From: Bradyrhizobium manausense
GTDB taxonomy: Bacteria > Pseudomonadota > Alphaproteobacteria > Rhizobiales > Xanthobacteraceae
Direction: 5' to 3'
DNA: 64,000 nt
NCBI RefSeq assembly: GCF_018129685.1
Contig: NZ_JAFCLG010000018.1
Location: 55,760-119,759 of the forward strand
A program made the translations under genes and the position numbers. The notes under the pieces were generated by a model. The model saw nothing but the letters and a program-made list of their open reading frames with translations, did not search any database and had not been told where the DNA came from. Shown piece after piece: positions 1-8,334 of this stretch; the first letter of the stretch is position 1, and the number at the start of each line of letters is the position of its first letter.

Positions 1-2
1 AG

Positions 3-242
3 GCGCGCAATTTGATCGATCGCAAGACGGCGAAGACGGACCAGCGCCGCAGCATGGTGTCGATCTCGAAAGAGGGGGTGAAGCTGATGGCGGCGGTCGC
101 GCCGTCGTCGGAAGCAATTTATGCCGAGATCACGCAGCGTTTCGGCGCGCGCAAGCTGGCCGAGCTGCAGGAGATGCTGGGCGAGCTCGAGCGGAGCCTC
201 GCAGGGCTTGGCGCCGGCGATGAGGCAAATGCCGAGGAGTGA
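3..242 (+). CDS. MarR family transcriptional regulator, C-terminal part (partial)
   Basis: The reading frame is already open at the window edge and ends with TGA at 240-242, so only about 79 C-terminal residues are seen. The first part (LIDRKTAKTDQRRSMVSIS) resembles the wing of a MarR winged helix, where the D-x-R doublet contacts DNA, followed by the helical dimerisation tail. The TTG at 12 is an internal Leu codon of the wing rather than a start. Ligand and targets cannot be told. The aldolase gene 168 bp downstream on the same strand could be a target, but this is only positional. Confidence 0.7.
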   Translation, partial: ARNLIDRKTAKTDQRRSMVSISKEGVKLMAAVAPSSEAIYAEITQRFGARKLAELQEMLGELERSLAGLGAGDEANAEE

Positions 243-410
243 AAGCAGATATGCGCATGGGCGCGGCAACAGCCATGGACATTGCCGCGTTTTTTAGCTC
301 AAAGTGCCGCCCAAGCTGATCCGTCCAAAATCGGCATCGGAAGGCAGGATCGCGCTGTTGCGGCGCTCGTCATGGTGGCGAAGATCCAGGCAAAAAAGAA
401 GGAAGGCAAC

Positions 411-1187
411 GTGGCGAACAAGGTCAAGGAAATCTGGAAGTCGGGCAAGGCCGTGGTCAACGCGTGGCTGGCCATTCCCTCCGGCTTCTCGGCTGAGATG
501 ATCGCGCAGTGCGGCTTCGACAGCGTCACCGTCGATATCCAGCATGGCGTGCAGGACTATCAGTCGATGGTGCAGTGCTTCCAGGCCATGGACAAGCACC
601 CGGTCGTCCCGATGGTCCGCGTGCCCTGGAACGAGCCCGGCATCATCGGCAAGGTGCTCGATGGCGGCGCCTATGGCGTGATCTGCCCGATGGTCAACAC
701 GGCGCAGGAAGCCAGGAACCTCGTCTCCTATTCCAAATATCCGCCGCAGGGCGTCCGTTCCAACGGGCCGATCCGCGCCGGCATGTACGGCACCGCCGGC
801 TCGTATCAGAAGACCGCGAATGCCGACACCATCCTGCTGCCGATGATGGAGACCAAGACGGCGGTCGAGAACATGGAAGCGATCCTCGATGTCGAGGGCA
901 TCGACGGCGTTTATATCGGTCCGTCCGACCTCGGCTTCTCCTACGGCCTCGAGCCCAAGCTCGATCGCTCCGAGCCCGAGATCCTCGCGATCTACGACAA
1001 GATCATCAAGGAATGCGGCAAGCGCGGTCTCAACCCCGGTATTCATTGCAGCGGCGCCGAAGGCGCGGCGCGTGCCATCAACATGGGCTTCAAGCTGGTG
1101 ACGCTCTCGAACGAGGTCGGCATGATGACGACCTACGCCAAGATGCAGGTCAACGCGACCCGCAAGGATTCGGGCGGCAAGGCCTGA
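411..1187 (+). CDS. HpcH/HpaI-type aldolase/citrate lyase family protein
   Basis: This 258-residue protein fits the metal-dependent class II HpcH/HpaI aldolase family, which cleaves 2-keto-3-deoxy (hydroxy) acids to pyruvate or related products and an aldehyde. Visible family features are the early D-x-Q-H-G element (residues about 40-45), an Arg in VRVPWNEPG, the metal-ligand Glu in METKTAVENM and the Asp in GVYIGPSDLGFSYG. I chose the GTG at 411 because a strong AAGGAAGG lies 5 bases upstream and the length then matches the family; the frame is open further upstream to 282. The following gene is an altronate/galactarate-type dehydratase, so both may serve sugar-acid breakdown. Exact substrate is unknown. 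Confidence 0.88.
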   Translation: MANKVKEIWKSGKAVVNAWLAIPSGFSAEMIAQCGFDSVTVDIQHGVQDYQSMVQCFQAMDKHPVVPMVRVPWNEPGIIGKVLDGGAYGVICPMVNTAQEARNLVSYSKYPPQGVRSNGPIRAGMYGTAGSYQKTANADTILLPMMETKTAVENMEAILDVEGIDGVYIGPSDLGFSYGLEPKLDRSEPEILAIYDKIIKECGKRGLNPGIHCSGAEGAARAINMGFKLVTLSNEVGMMTTYAKMQVNATRKDSGGKA

Positions 1188-1195
1188 TCTCAGGC

Positions 1196-1268
1196 GAATG
1201 GCGAATAGGGAGTAGCGAATAGCGCTGCTCCCTTTTCCATTCGCTACTCACCATTTGCCACTCGCCTC
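1196..1268. repeat. imperfect hairpin repeat
   Basis: An arm reading GGCGAATAGGGAGTAGCG pairs imperfectly with CGCTACTCACCATTTGCC downstream, giving a long hairpin between the aldolase and dehydratase genes. It probably belongs to a dispersed intergenic repeat family. It could also weaken read-through between the two genes, but it lacks a T-tract. Confidence 0.5.
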
Positions 1269-1283
1269 CCAAGGAGACCTTCC

Positions 1284-2807
1284 ATGACCATCAGCCCCGT
1301 CATCCGCCTGCATCCCGATGATGGCGTGCTGATTGCGCGCGCCAGCCTGCCGCCGGGGACGGTGGTGGCCGACGGCGTGACCACGGTCGAGCGCATTCCC
1401 TCCGGCCACAAGGTTGCGATCAAGCCGATCGCGGTGGGCGAGCCTGTCGTCCGCTACGGCCAGATCATCGGCTTTGCGACCCAGGGCATATCGCCGGGCC
1501 AGCACGTGCACGTGCAGAACATCGGCATGGGCGATTTCGCCAAGGACTACGCCTATTGCGCCGACGTCAAGCCGACGCCGAACTTCGATCTGCCGGCGAC
1601 GTTCGAGGGCATCCGTCGCCCGGACGGCCGCGTCGCCACGCGCAACTATATCGGCATCCTCACCTCGGTGAATTGCAGCGCGCATGTGGCCAGCCTTGTC
1701 GCTGACGTCTTCAAGAAGAATCCCTTCACCGGCGACAATCCGCTGGCCGAATTCCCCAATGTCGACGGCGTCGTCGCGCTGACCCACAAGACCGGCTGCG
1801 GCATGACGCAGAACGAGCCGCTGGCGCTGCTTCGCCGCACGCTCGGCGGCTATGCGCGCCACGTGAACTTCTCTCACGTGATCGTGCTGGGCCTCGGCTG
1901 CGAGGTGAACCAGATCGGCGGCCTGATGGAAGAGCAGAAGCTCGCGGGCCGGCTGCGGGCCATGGACATCCAGGAGGTTGGCGGCACCCGGAAGACCGTG
2001 GAAGCCGGCATCGCCTTCGTGCGCGAGGCCCTTGCCGACGCCAACAAGGTCAAGCGCGAGAGCGTTCCCGCGAGCGAACTGATCGTGGCGCTGCAGTGTG
2101 GCGGCTCGGACGGCTATTCCGGCGTGTCGGCCAATCCGGCGCTGGGCGCGGCCAGCGACCTGATCGTCCGTCACGGTGGCACCGTGATCCTGTCGGAGAC
2201 GCCGGAGACCTACGGCGCCGAGCATCTCTTGACGCGCCGCGCCGTCAGTCGCGAGGTCGGCGAGAAGCTGGTCGATCTCATGCGCTGGTGGGACGAGTAC
2301 ACGACGCGCGAAGGCGCCGAGATGAACGCCAATCCAAGCCCCGGCAACAAGGCCGGCGGCCTCACCACCATCCTCGAGAAGTCCCTTGGTGCGATGGCGA
2401 AGGCCGGCACCACCAATCTCGTCGAGGTCTTGCGTTATGCCGAGCCGGTGACCAAGCGCGGCTTCGTGTTCATGGATACGCCCGGCTATGATCCGGTCGC
2501 CGCGACCGGCCAGGTCGCGGGCGGCGCCAATCTCGTCTGCTTTACCACCGGTCGTGGCAGCGTGTTCGGCTGCAAGCCCGCCCCCTCGATCAAGCTCGCA
2601 ACCAACACGCCCATGTACAAGCGCATGGAAGACGACATGGACGTCAATTGCGGCACCATCCTCGAAGGCGAGGAAAGCGTTCAGCAGTGCGGCGAACGCA
2701 TCTTCGATCTCATCCTCAAGACCGCATCCGGCCAGCCGACCAAGAGCGAGAGCTTCGATTTCGGCGGCGCCGAGTTCGCGCCCTGGGTGCTCGGCGCAAC
2801 GATGTAA
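1284..2807 (+). CDS. UxaA family hydrolyase (altronate/galactarate dehydratase type)
   Basis: The 507-residue protein has the layout of full-length UxaA/GarD dehydratases: an N-terminal SAF-like domain (about residues 8-85) joined to the large catalytic part. Conserved elements include THKTGCGMTQNEP with a Cys expected to bind iron, GLGCEVNQIGG, QCGGSDGYSGVSANPALG and the C-terminal CKPAPSIKLATNTPMY. The family dehydrates hexonates or hexarates such as altronate or galactarate to 2-keto-3-deoxy acids in the cytoplasm. The start ATG at 1284 follows AAGGAGA. The aldolase upstream could cleave the product, although a repeat hairpin lies between them. The actual sugar acid cannot be named from the sequence. 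Confidence 0.88.
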   Translation: MTISPVIRLHPDDGVLIARASLPPGTVVADGVTTVERIPSGHKVAIKPIAVGEPVVRYGQIIGFATQGISPGQHVHVQNIGMGDFAKDYAYCADVKPTPNFDLPATFEGIRRPDGRVATRNYIGILTSVNCSAHVASLVADVFKKNPFTGDNPLAEFPNVDGVVALTHKTGCGMTQNEPLALLRRTLGGYARHVNFSHVIVLGLGCEVNQIGGLMEEQKLAGRLRAMDIQEVGGTRKTVEAGIAFVREALADANKVKRESVPASELIVALQCGGSDGYSGVSANPALGAASDLIVRHGGTVILSETPETYGAEHLLTRRAVSREVGEKLVDLMRWWDEYTTREGAEMNANPSPGNKAGGLTTILEKSLGAMAKAGTTNLVEVLRYAEPVTKRGFVFMDTPGYDPVAATGQVAGGANLVCFTTGRGSVFGCKPAPSIKLATNTPMYKRMEDDMDVNCGTILEGEESVQQCGERIFDLILKTASGQPTKSESFDFGGAEFAPWVLGATM

Positions 2808-2985
2808 TCTCATGTCGGCGGTATCAGACCACGGCGCTGGCGCCTTCCTAAGTAGTGATACGGAGGCGTCATTTGATCGCGCGGGTCCCGGTGCTCACGC
2901 CTGATTAATATTTTCTGCCGTAATTCTTGAGTCGATGCGGACTCCATTTCTACGAGGCGTTCGCCTTGGCCAAGGATTGGATGAG

Positions 2986-3507
2986 ATGACGCGCGCGATA
3001 CGGCCGACCGGCGTTGAGAGTTTCCTCGGCGAGGAGGAACTGATCGTATCGAAGACCGATCTGAAGGGCCGCATCACCTACGCCAACGACGTCTTCGTGC
3101 GCATGGCCAAATATACCTATGCGGAACTGATGGGTGCGCCCCACAGCCTGATCCGCCATCCCGATATGCCGCGCGCCGTCTTCAAGCTGCTGTGGGACAC
3201 GCTGCAGTCCAAGCAGGAGATCTTCGCCTATGTCGTCAATCTGGCGAAGGACGGCAGCCATTACTGGGTGTTCGCCCACGTCACGCCGACCTTCGACGAG
3301 CGCGGCAACATCGTCGGCTATCACTCCAACCGTCGCAAGCCGGATCCCCTCCAGATCGAACGCATCAAGCCGATCTACAAGACGCTGTGCGCCGAAGAGG
3401 CGCGGCACGCCAATGCCAAGGACGGCATGCATGCAAGCTTCGATGCGATGGTCGGACTGCTAAAGCAACAGGGTGTGGGTTACGATGAATTTGTGCTCTC
3501 TATCTAA
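2986..3507 (+). CDS. PAS domain protein, Aer-like sensor half
   Basis: This 173-residue cytoplasmic protein is a single PAS domain (about residues 15-125) with the Aer-type signature ITYANDVFVRMAKYTYAELMG, then the HSLIRHPDMP motif and the NLAKDGSHYWV strand, which in Aer proteins frame the FAD or other cofactor pocket. A short helical tail follows. The ATG at 2986 has AAGGA nine bases upstream; an ATG at 2935 is in the same frame but lacks this. The gene overlaps the chemoreceptor signalling gene by 23 bp, so the two probably form one aerotaxis or redox sensor split over two chains. Confidence 0.85.
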   Translation: MTRAIRPTGVESFLGEEELIVSKTDLKGRITYANDVFVRMAKYTYAELMGAPHSLIRHPDMPRAVFKLLWDTLQSKQEIFAYVVNLAKDGSHYWVFAHVTPTFDERGNIVGYHSNRRKPDPLQIERIKPIYKTLCAEEARHANAKDGMHASFDAMVGLLKQQGVGYDEFVLSI

Positions 3508-4789
3508 GGCGCAGGGAGCGACCGCGCTCGCGCTTGCTCTTGCTGTCGTTGCGTTCGCGCTTTCGCTTCTCGGCGTGACCGGCCTTTCCGCTGCGGCATT
3601 GCTGGGCGTGACGGTCGCGCTGCTCGCCTACGCCGTCTGGTGCCAGCATCGCACGGCAATGGTGGTCGATGAGGTCGCCGATGTCTGCCGCAAGGCATCG
3701 CATGGCGATCTGGAAGCGCGTATCCTGAGCGTTCGCCAGGCCGGCCGGATCGGCTCGATCCAGAAATCGGTCAACGACATGCTCGACATCACCGATGCAT
3801 TCCAGCGCGAGGCCTCGGCCTCGATGGACTATGCCAGCCGCGGCAAGTATTTTCGCAAGATTCTCGCGCGCGGTCTGCCCGGCTCGTTCCGCCGCTCCGC
3901 CACGGTCATCAATTCCGGCACCGACAGCCTCGGCCGCCGCGTGGTCGAGATCGCCGATCTCGCCCGGCAGTTCGGCACGCATCTTGACGGCGTCGCCGGC
4001 ACGCTGATGGGGGCAGCCACCGATCTCGAAACCGATGCCGGCCGGATGGCGGCTGCAGCCGAGAAGACCAGCCAGCAAACGTCAGGTGTGCTCAGCGCCT
4101 CCGATCAGGCCTCGCGCAACGTCGCGACCGTCGCCAGCGCCGCCGAGCAACTCGCTTCATCGATCGCCGAAATCGGCCGCCAGGTCACCGGCTCGACCGC
4201 GAGCACGGGCCGCGCGGTGACCGAGGCCAACCGCGCCGGCAGCGAAATTCGCACGCTTGCGGATGCGGCGCTGCGGATCGGCGACGTGGTCAAGCTGATC
4301 AGCGAGATCGCCTCGCAGACCAATCTGCTGGCGCTCAACGCCACCATCGAGGCGGCGCGGGCAGGCGAGGCCGGCCGAGGTTTTGCGGTCGTAGCCTCCG
4401 AAGTCAAGAGCCTGGCCAACCAGACCGCCAAGGCGACCGAGGAGATCAGCGCCAAGGTCGGCGAGATGCAGCAGTCGACCACAAATTCGGTCGCGGCCGT
4501 CGAGGCGATCGCGCAGACCATCAGCGAGATCGACGGCATCACCGCCTCGATCGCAACTTCGATCGAGCAGCAGGGCCTCGCCACCCGCGAGATCGCCCGC
4601 AACGTCCAGGAAGCCTCGGCTGGCACCTTGCAGGTCTCTTCCAACGTCACCGGCATCAGCGAAGCTGCCGCCGATACGGGCCGCGTCGCCAGCCGGGTCA
4701 ACAGCGCCTCCGAGCGCGTCCATGGCGAGGTCGAGACGCTCAGGCGCGAGGTGACGCAGTTCCTGCAGCGGCTGACCTCGGCTGCTTAA
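3485..4789 (+). CDS. methyl-accepting chemotaxis protein (signalling half)
   Basis: The 434-residue protein starts with a membrane hairpin (about residues 10-58, two hydrophobic segments and almost no periplasmic loop), followed by a HAMP-like linker and a cytoplasmic signalling domain. The hairpin tip that binds CheA and CheW is clear: ISEIASQTNLLALNATIEAA followed by RAGEAGRGFAVVASEVKSLA. With no ligand-binding domain of its own, it most likely takes its input from the PAS protein encoded just upstream, whose stop lies inside this gene. I prefer the ATG at 3485 over the GTG at 3473. Translational coupling is expected. Confidence 0.92.
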   Translation: MNLCSLSKAQGATALALALAVVAFALSLLGVTGLSAAALLGVTVALLAYAVWCQHRTAMVVDEVADVCRKASHGDLEARILSVRQAGRIGSIQKSVNDMLDITDAFQREASASMDYASRGKYFRKILARGLPGSFRRSATVINSGTDSLGRRVVEIADLARQFGTHLDGVAGTLMGAATDLETDAGRMAAAAEKTSQQTSGVLSASDQASRNVATVASAAEQLASSIAEIGRQVTGSTASTGRAVTEANRAGSEIRTLADAALRIGDVVKLISEIASQTNLLALNATIEAARAGEAGRGFAVVASEVKSLANQTAKATEEISAKVGEMQQSTTNSVAAVEAIAQTISEIDGITASIATSIEQQGLATREIARNVQEASAGTLQVSSNVTGISEAAADTGRVASRVNSASERVHGEVETLRREVTQFLQRLTSAA

Positions 4790-4806
4790 CTCCGTCCACA
4801 AGAAGT

Positions 4807-4891
4807 CGTCATGCCCGGGCTTGTCCCGGGCATCCACGTTCTTCGTGCCGCGGCAAGGTCGTGGATGGCCGGGACAAGCCCGGCCATGACG
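4807..4891. repeat. long inverted repeat, terminator-like
   Basis: An arm starting CGTCATGCCCGGGCTTGTCC pairs with GGACAAGCCCGGCCATGACG, and inner CATCCACG pairs with CGTGGATG. Sequences of this kind recur in Bradyrhizobium intergenic regions. The location just after the chemoreceptor stop suggests it also acts as a transcription barrier. A shorter relative lies near 62495-62515. Confidence 0.7.
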
Positions 4892-5037
4892 GGCAGCTGA
4901 GCACCAAACTTTCGCGGCTCAAGCGATTGCTCTCGGTCGACCCGCACCTTGCATAGGCACGGTCTGCCCGTTGTTAGTGCTTGATCGCATTGACGTCAGG
5001 TGTTCTGCTCAAAAAAGCTGCTGGAGCACCGTACCCC

Positions 5038-8000
5038 GTGTCGATCTACGTCGCATTACACCACGTCACGCATTACAAATACGACCGCCCGATCGATCTT
5101 GGCCCGCAGACCATCCGCCTGCGGCCGGCGCCACATACGCGCACGCCGATCCTGAGCTATTCGCTCAAGGTCACGCCATCCAATCACTTCGTGAACTGGC
5201 AGCAGGACCCGCAGGGCAACTGGCTTGCCCGCTACGTCTTCCCGGAGAAGACCACCGAGCTGAAATTCGAGGTCGATTTCACGGCGCAGATGACGACCGT
5301 GAATCCGTTCGACTTCTTCGTCGAGCCCTACGCCGACAGCTTTCCATTCGAGTATACCAAGGATCTCAAGACCGAGCTGGCGCCGTATCTCGAGACCATC
5401 AAGCCGGATACCGCATTCGCAAAATATCTCGCGTCGATCCCGCGCGAGGCACCAAACACGGTCAACTTCCTGGTCGATCTCAATCGCGAGCTGCAGAAGA
5501 AGATCAGCTACATCATCCGCATGGAGCCCGGCGTGCAGACGCCGGAGGAAACGCTCACCTCCTGCGCCGGCTCGTGCCGCGATTCCGCCTGGCTCCTGAT
5601 CCAGACCTTCCGCCATCTCGGGCTCGCCGCGCGCTTCGTCTCTGGCTACCTGATCCAGATCCGCCCCGACATCGATCCGATCGAGGGCCCGCCTGAGGTC
5701 GAGAATGACTTCACCGATCTGCACGCCTGGGCCGAGGTTTATCTCCCGGGCGCCGGCTGGATCGGCTTCGATGCGACCTCGGGCATGCTGGCGGGCGAGG
5801 GGCATATCCCGGTCGCCGCCACGCCGCATTATCGCTCGGCCGCTCCGATCTCGGGCGGCGCCGGCTTCGCCGAGGTCGAGTTCGCCTTCGACATGAGCGT
5901 GAAGCGCATCCGCGAGGCGCCGCGCATCACAAAACCGTTCTCCGACGACTCCTGGGCGCGGCTCAACGAACTTGGCGAGCAGGTCGACGGCGATCTATCC
6001 GCGCAGGACGTGCGGCTGACCATGGGCGGCGAGCCGACCTTCGTCTCGGTCGATGATCTCGAAGCGCCGGAATGGAATACGGAAGCCGTCGGTCCGACCA
6101 AGCGCGCGCTTGGCGACGAGTTGATCCGCCGCCTGCGCAATCGCTTCGCGCCGGGCGGCCTCCTGCATTACGGCCAGGGCAAATGGTATCCGGGCGAGAG
6201 CCTGCCGCGCTGGGCCTTCGGCCTGTACTGGCGCAAGGACGGCGTGCCGATCTGGAAAAATGCCGACCTCATCGCAAAAATCGAAAATCCCAGGCCCGCC
6301 CAGACCGAGGACGCCGAGGATTTCATGGAGGGCACGGCGGCCCGGCTCGGGCTCGATCCCGGCTACATCATCCCGGCCTATGAGGACACGGTCTACTGGC
6401 TGCAGAAGGAAGCCGAGCTTCCGATCAACGTCGATCCCTCCAACTCGCAATTGTCCGATCCGGAGGCGCGCGCACGCATGGCGCGGGTGTTCAATCAGGG
6501 CCTGCGCGCGCCGCGCGGCTTTGTGCTGCCGGTGCAGCGCTGGAACGCGCCGCCGCGCTGGCGCAGCGAACGCTGGCAGCTCCGGCGCGGTCATCTGTTC
6601 CTGTCGCCGGGCGATTCACCGCTCGGCCTGCGCCTGCCGCTCGGCTCGCTCGGTTACGTGCCGCCCAATCAATATCCCTACATCGTCGAGCAGGACCCGA
6701 TGGAGCCGCGCGGCAAGCTGCCGGTGTTCACGCTTCCGGAGCGGCCGAAATCGCCGGAGCGGGTCGCGCCCGAGAAGCTCAATACCTCCGTCCCGGTCCG
6801 CACTGCGCTGTCGGTCGAAGTCCGCGATGGCGTGATCTGCGCCTTCATGCCGCCGGTCGAGCGTATCGAGGATTATCTCGAGCTGGTCGCCGCGCTGGAA
6901 GCCACCGCCGAGGAGATGCAGCTTCAGGTCCATGTCGAGGGCTACGCGCCGCCGTTCGATCCGCGCATCGAGGTCATCAAGGTGACGCCCGATCCCGGCG
7001 TGATCGAGGTCAACATCCAGCCGGCGCAGAGCTGGCGCGATGCGGTCGAGATCACCTCGGGTCTCTATGAGGACGCCGGCAAGGTTCGTCTCGGCGCTAA
7101 CAGGTTTCTGCTCGATGGACGTCACACCGGCACTGGCGGCGGCAATCACGTCGTGATCGGCGGCTCGAGCCCGCAGGATTCGCCGTTCCTGCGCCGGCCC
7201 GATCTGCTCAAGAGCCTCGTGCTGTACTGGCAGCGGCATCCATCGCTGTCCTATTTCTTCTCCGGCCTTTTCATTGGCCCGACCAGCCAGGCGCCGCGCA
7301 TCGACGAAGCGCGGCACGACAGCATTTACGAGCTCGAGATCGCGCTCTCGCACGTGCCGCCCCCGGGCTACCAGGCGCCGTTGTGGCTGGTGGACCGCTT
7401 GTTCCGGCATCTGCTCGTCGACATCACCGGCAACACCCATCGCTCCGAGATCTGCATCGACAAGCTCTATTCGCCTGACGGGCCCACCGGCCGGCTCGGC
7501 CTCGTCGAATTCCGCGCCCTCGAAATGCCGCCGGATCCGCGCATGTCGCTGGCGCAGCAGCTCCTGATCCGCGCGCTGATCGCAAAATTCTGGCGCGAGC
7601 CCCAGCAAGGCAAGTTCGTGCGTTGGGGCACGGCGCTGCATGACCGCTTCATGCTGCCGCATTTCATCTGGGAGGATTTCCAGGACGTGCTCTCCGAGCT
7701 GAAAAGCTCCGGCTATGCGTTCGAGCCGGAATGGTATCTGGCCCAGCTCGAATTCCGTTTCCCCGCCTTTGGCCGCGTCCACCATGGCGGCGTGACGATG
7801 GAGCTGCGGCAGGCGCTGGAGCCGTGGCACGTGCTCGGCGAGGAAGGCTCGGCCGGCGGCACCGTGCGCTATGTCGATTCCTCCGTGGAGCGCCTCCAGG
7901 TCAAGGCCGATGGCTTCATCGAGGGCCGCCACGTCATCGCCTGCAACGGCCGTCGCCTGCCGATGACCTCGACCGGCCGCTCGGGCGAGGCCGTGGCCGG

Positions 8001-8307
8001 GGTCCGCTTCAAGGCCTGGCAGCCGGCCTCCGGCCTGCATCCGACCATCCCGGTCCACGCGCCGCTGACGTTCGACCTGATCGACACCTGGAACGGCCGC
8101 TCGATCGGCGGCTGCGTTTATCACGTCGCTCATCCCGGCGGCCGCAACTACGAAACCAAGCCGGTCAACACCTACGAGGCCGAGGCGCGGCGGCTGGCGC
8201 GCTTCCAGGACCACGGCCATACGCCGGGGCCAATGCAGCCGCCGCCCGAGGAACGCACAAATGAATTCCCGCTGACCCTCGACTTGCGGACACCGCTCCT
8301 GCAATGA
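5038..8307 (+). CDS. large transglutaminase-like protein with DUF2126
   Basis: The 1,089-residue protein joins an N-terminal transglutaminase unit (a beta-sandwich domain from residue 1, then the papain-like core near 160-260) to a long DUF2126 region. The Cys-His-Asp triad is visible as SCAGSCRDSAW, DLHAWAEV and GFDATSG. No signal peptide is seen, so it should be cytoplasmic. GTG at 5038 gives the N-terminus SIYVALHHVTHYKYDRP typical of this family; the frame is open back to 4981. It leads an operon with an ATP-grasp/alpha-E protein and a second transglutaminase. Comparative genomics has linked this trio to ATP-dependent peptide bond formation and its reversal; no substrate is established. 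Confidence 0.92.
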   Translation: MSIYVALHHVTHYKYDRPIDLGPQTIRLRPAPHTRTPILSYSLKVTPSNHFVNWQQDPQGNWLARYVFPEKTTELKFEVDFTAQMTTVNPFDFFVEPYADSFPFEYTKDLKTELAPYLETIKPDTAFAKYLASIPREAPNTVNFLVDLNRELQKKISYIIRMEPGVQTPEETLTSCAGSCRDSAWLLIQTFRHLGLAARFVSGYLIQIRPDIDPIEGPPEVENDFTDLHAWAEVYLPGAGWIGFDATSGMLAGEGHIPVAATPHYRSAAPISGGAGFAEVEFAFDMSVKRIREAPRITKPFSDDSWARLNELGEQVDGDLSAQDVRLTMGGEPTFVSVDDLEAPEWNTEAVGPTKRALGDELIRRLRNRFAPGGLLHYGQGKWYPGESLPRWAFGLYWRKDGVPIWKNADLIAKIENPRPAQTEDAEDFMEGTAARLGLDPGYIIPAYEDTVYWLQKEAELPINVDPSNSQLSDPEARARMARVFNQGLRAPRGFVLPVQRWNAPPRWRSERWQLRRGHLFLSPGDSPLGLRLPLGSLGYVPPNQYPYIVEQDPMEPRGKLPVFTLPERPKSPERVAPEKLNTSVPVRTALSVEVRDGVICAFMPPVERIEDYLELVAALEATAEEMQLQVHVEGYAPPFDPRIEVIKVTPDPGVIEVNIQPAQSWRDAVEITSGLYEDAGKVRLGANRFLLDGRHTGTGGGNHVVIGGSSPQDSPFLRRPDLLKSLVLYWQRHPSLSYFFSGLFIGPTSQAPRIDEARHDSIYELEIALSHVPPPGYQAPLWLVDRLFRHLLVDITGNTHRSEICIDKLYSPDGPTGRLGLVEFRALEMPPDPRMSLAQQLLIRALIAKFWREPQQGKFVRWGTALHDRFMLPHFIWEDFQDVLSELKSSGYAFEPEWYLAQLEFRFPAFGRVHHGGVTMELRQALEPWHVLGEEGSAGGTVRYVDSSVERLQVKADGFIEGRHVIACNGRRLPMTSTGRSGEAVAGVRFKAWQPASGLHPTIPVHAPLTFDLIDTWNGRSIGGCVYHVAHPGGRNYETKPVNTYEAEARRLARFQDHGHTPGPMQPPPEERTNEFPLTLDLRTPLLQ

Positions 8308-8334
8308 GTAAGATGGTGGGGCAGGGAGAGGCGC

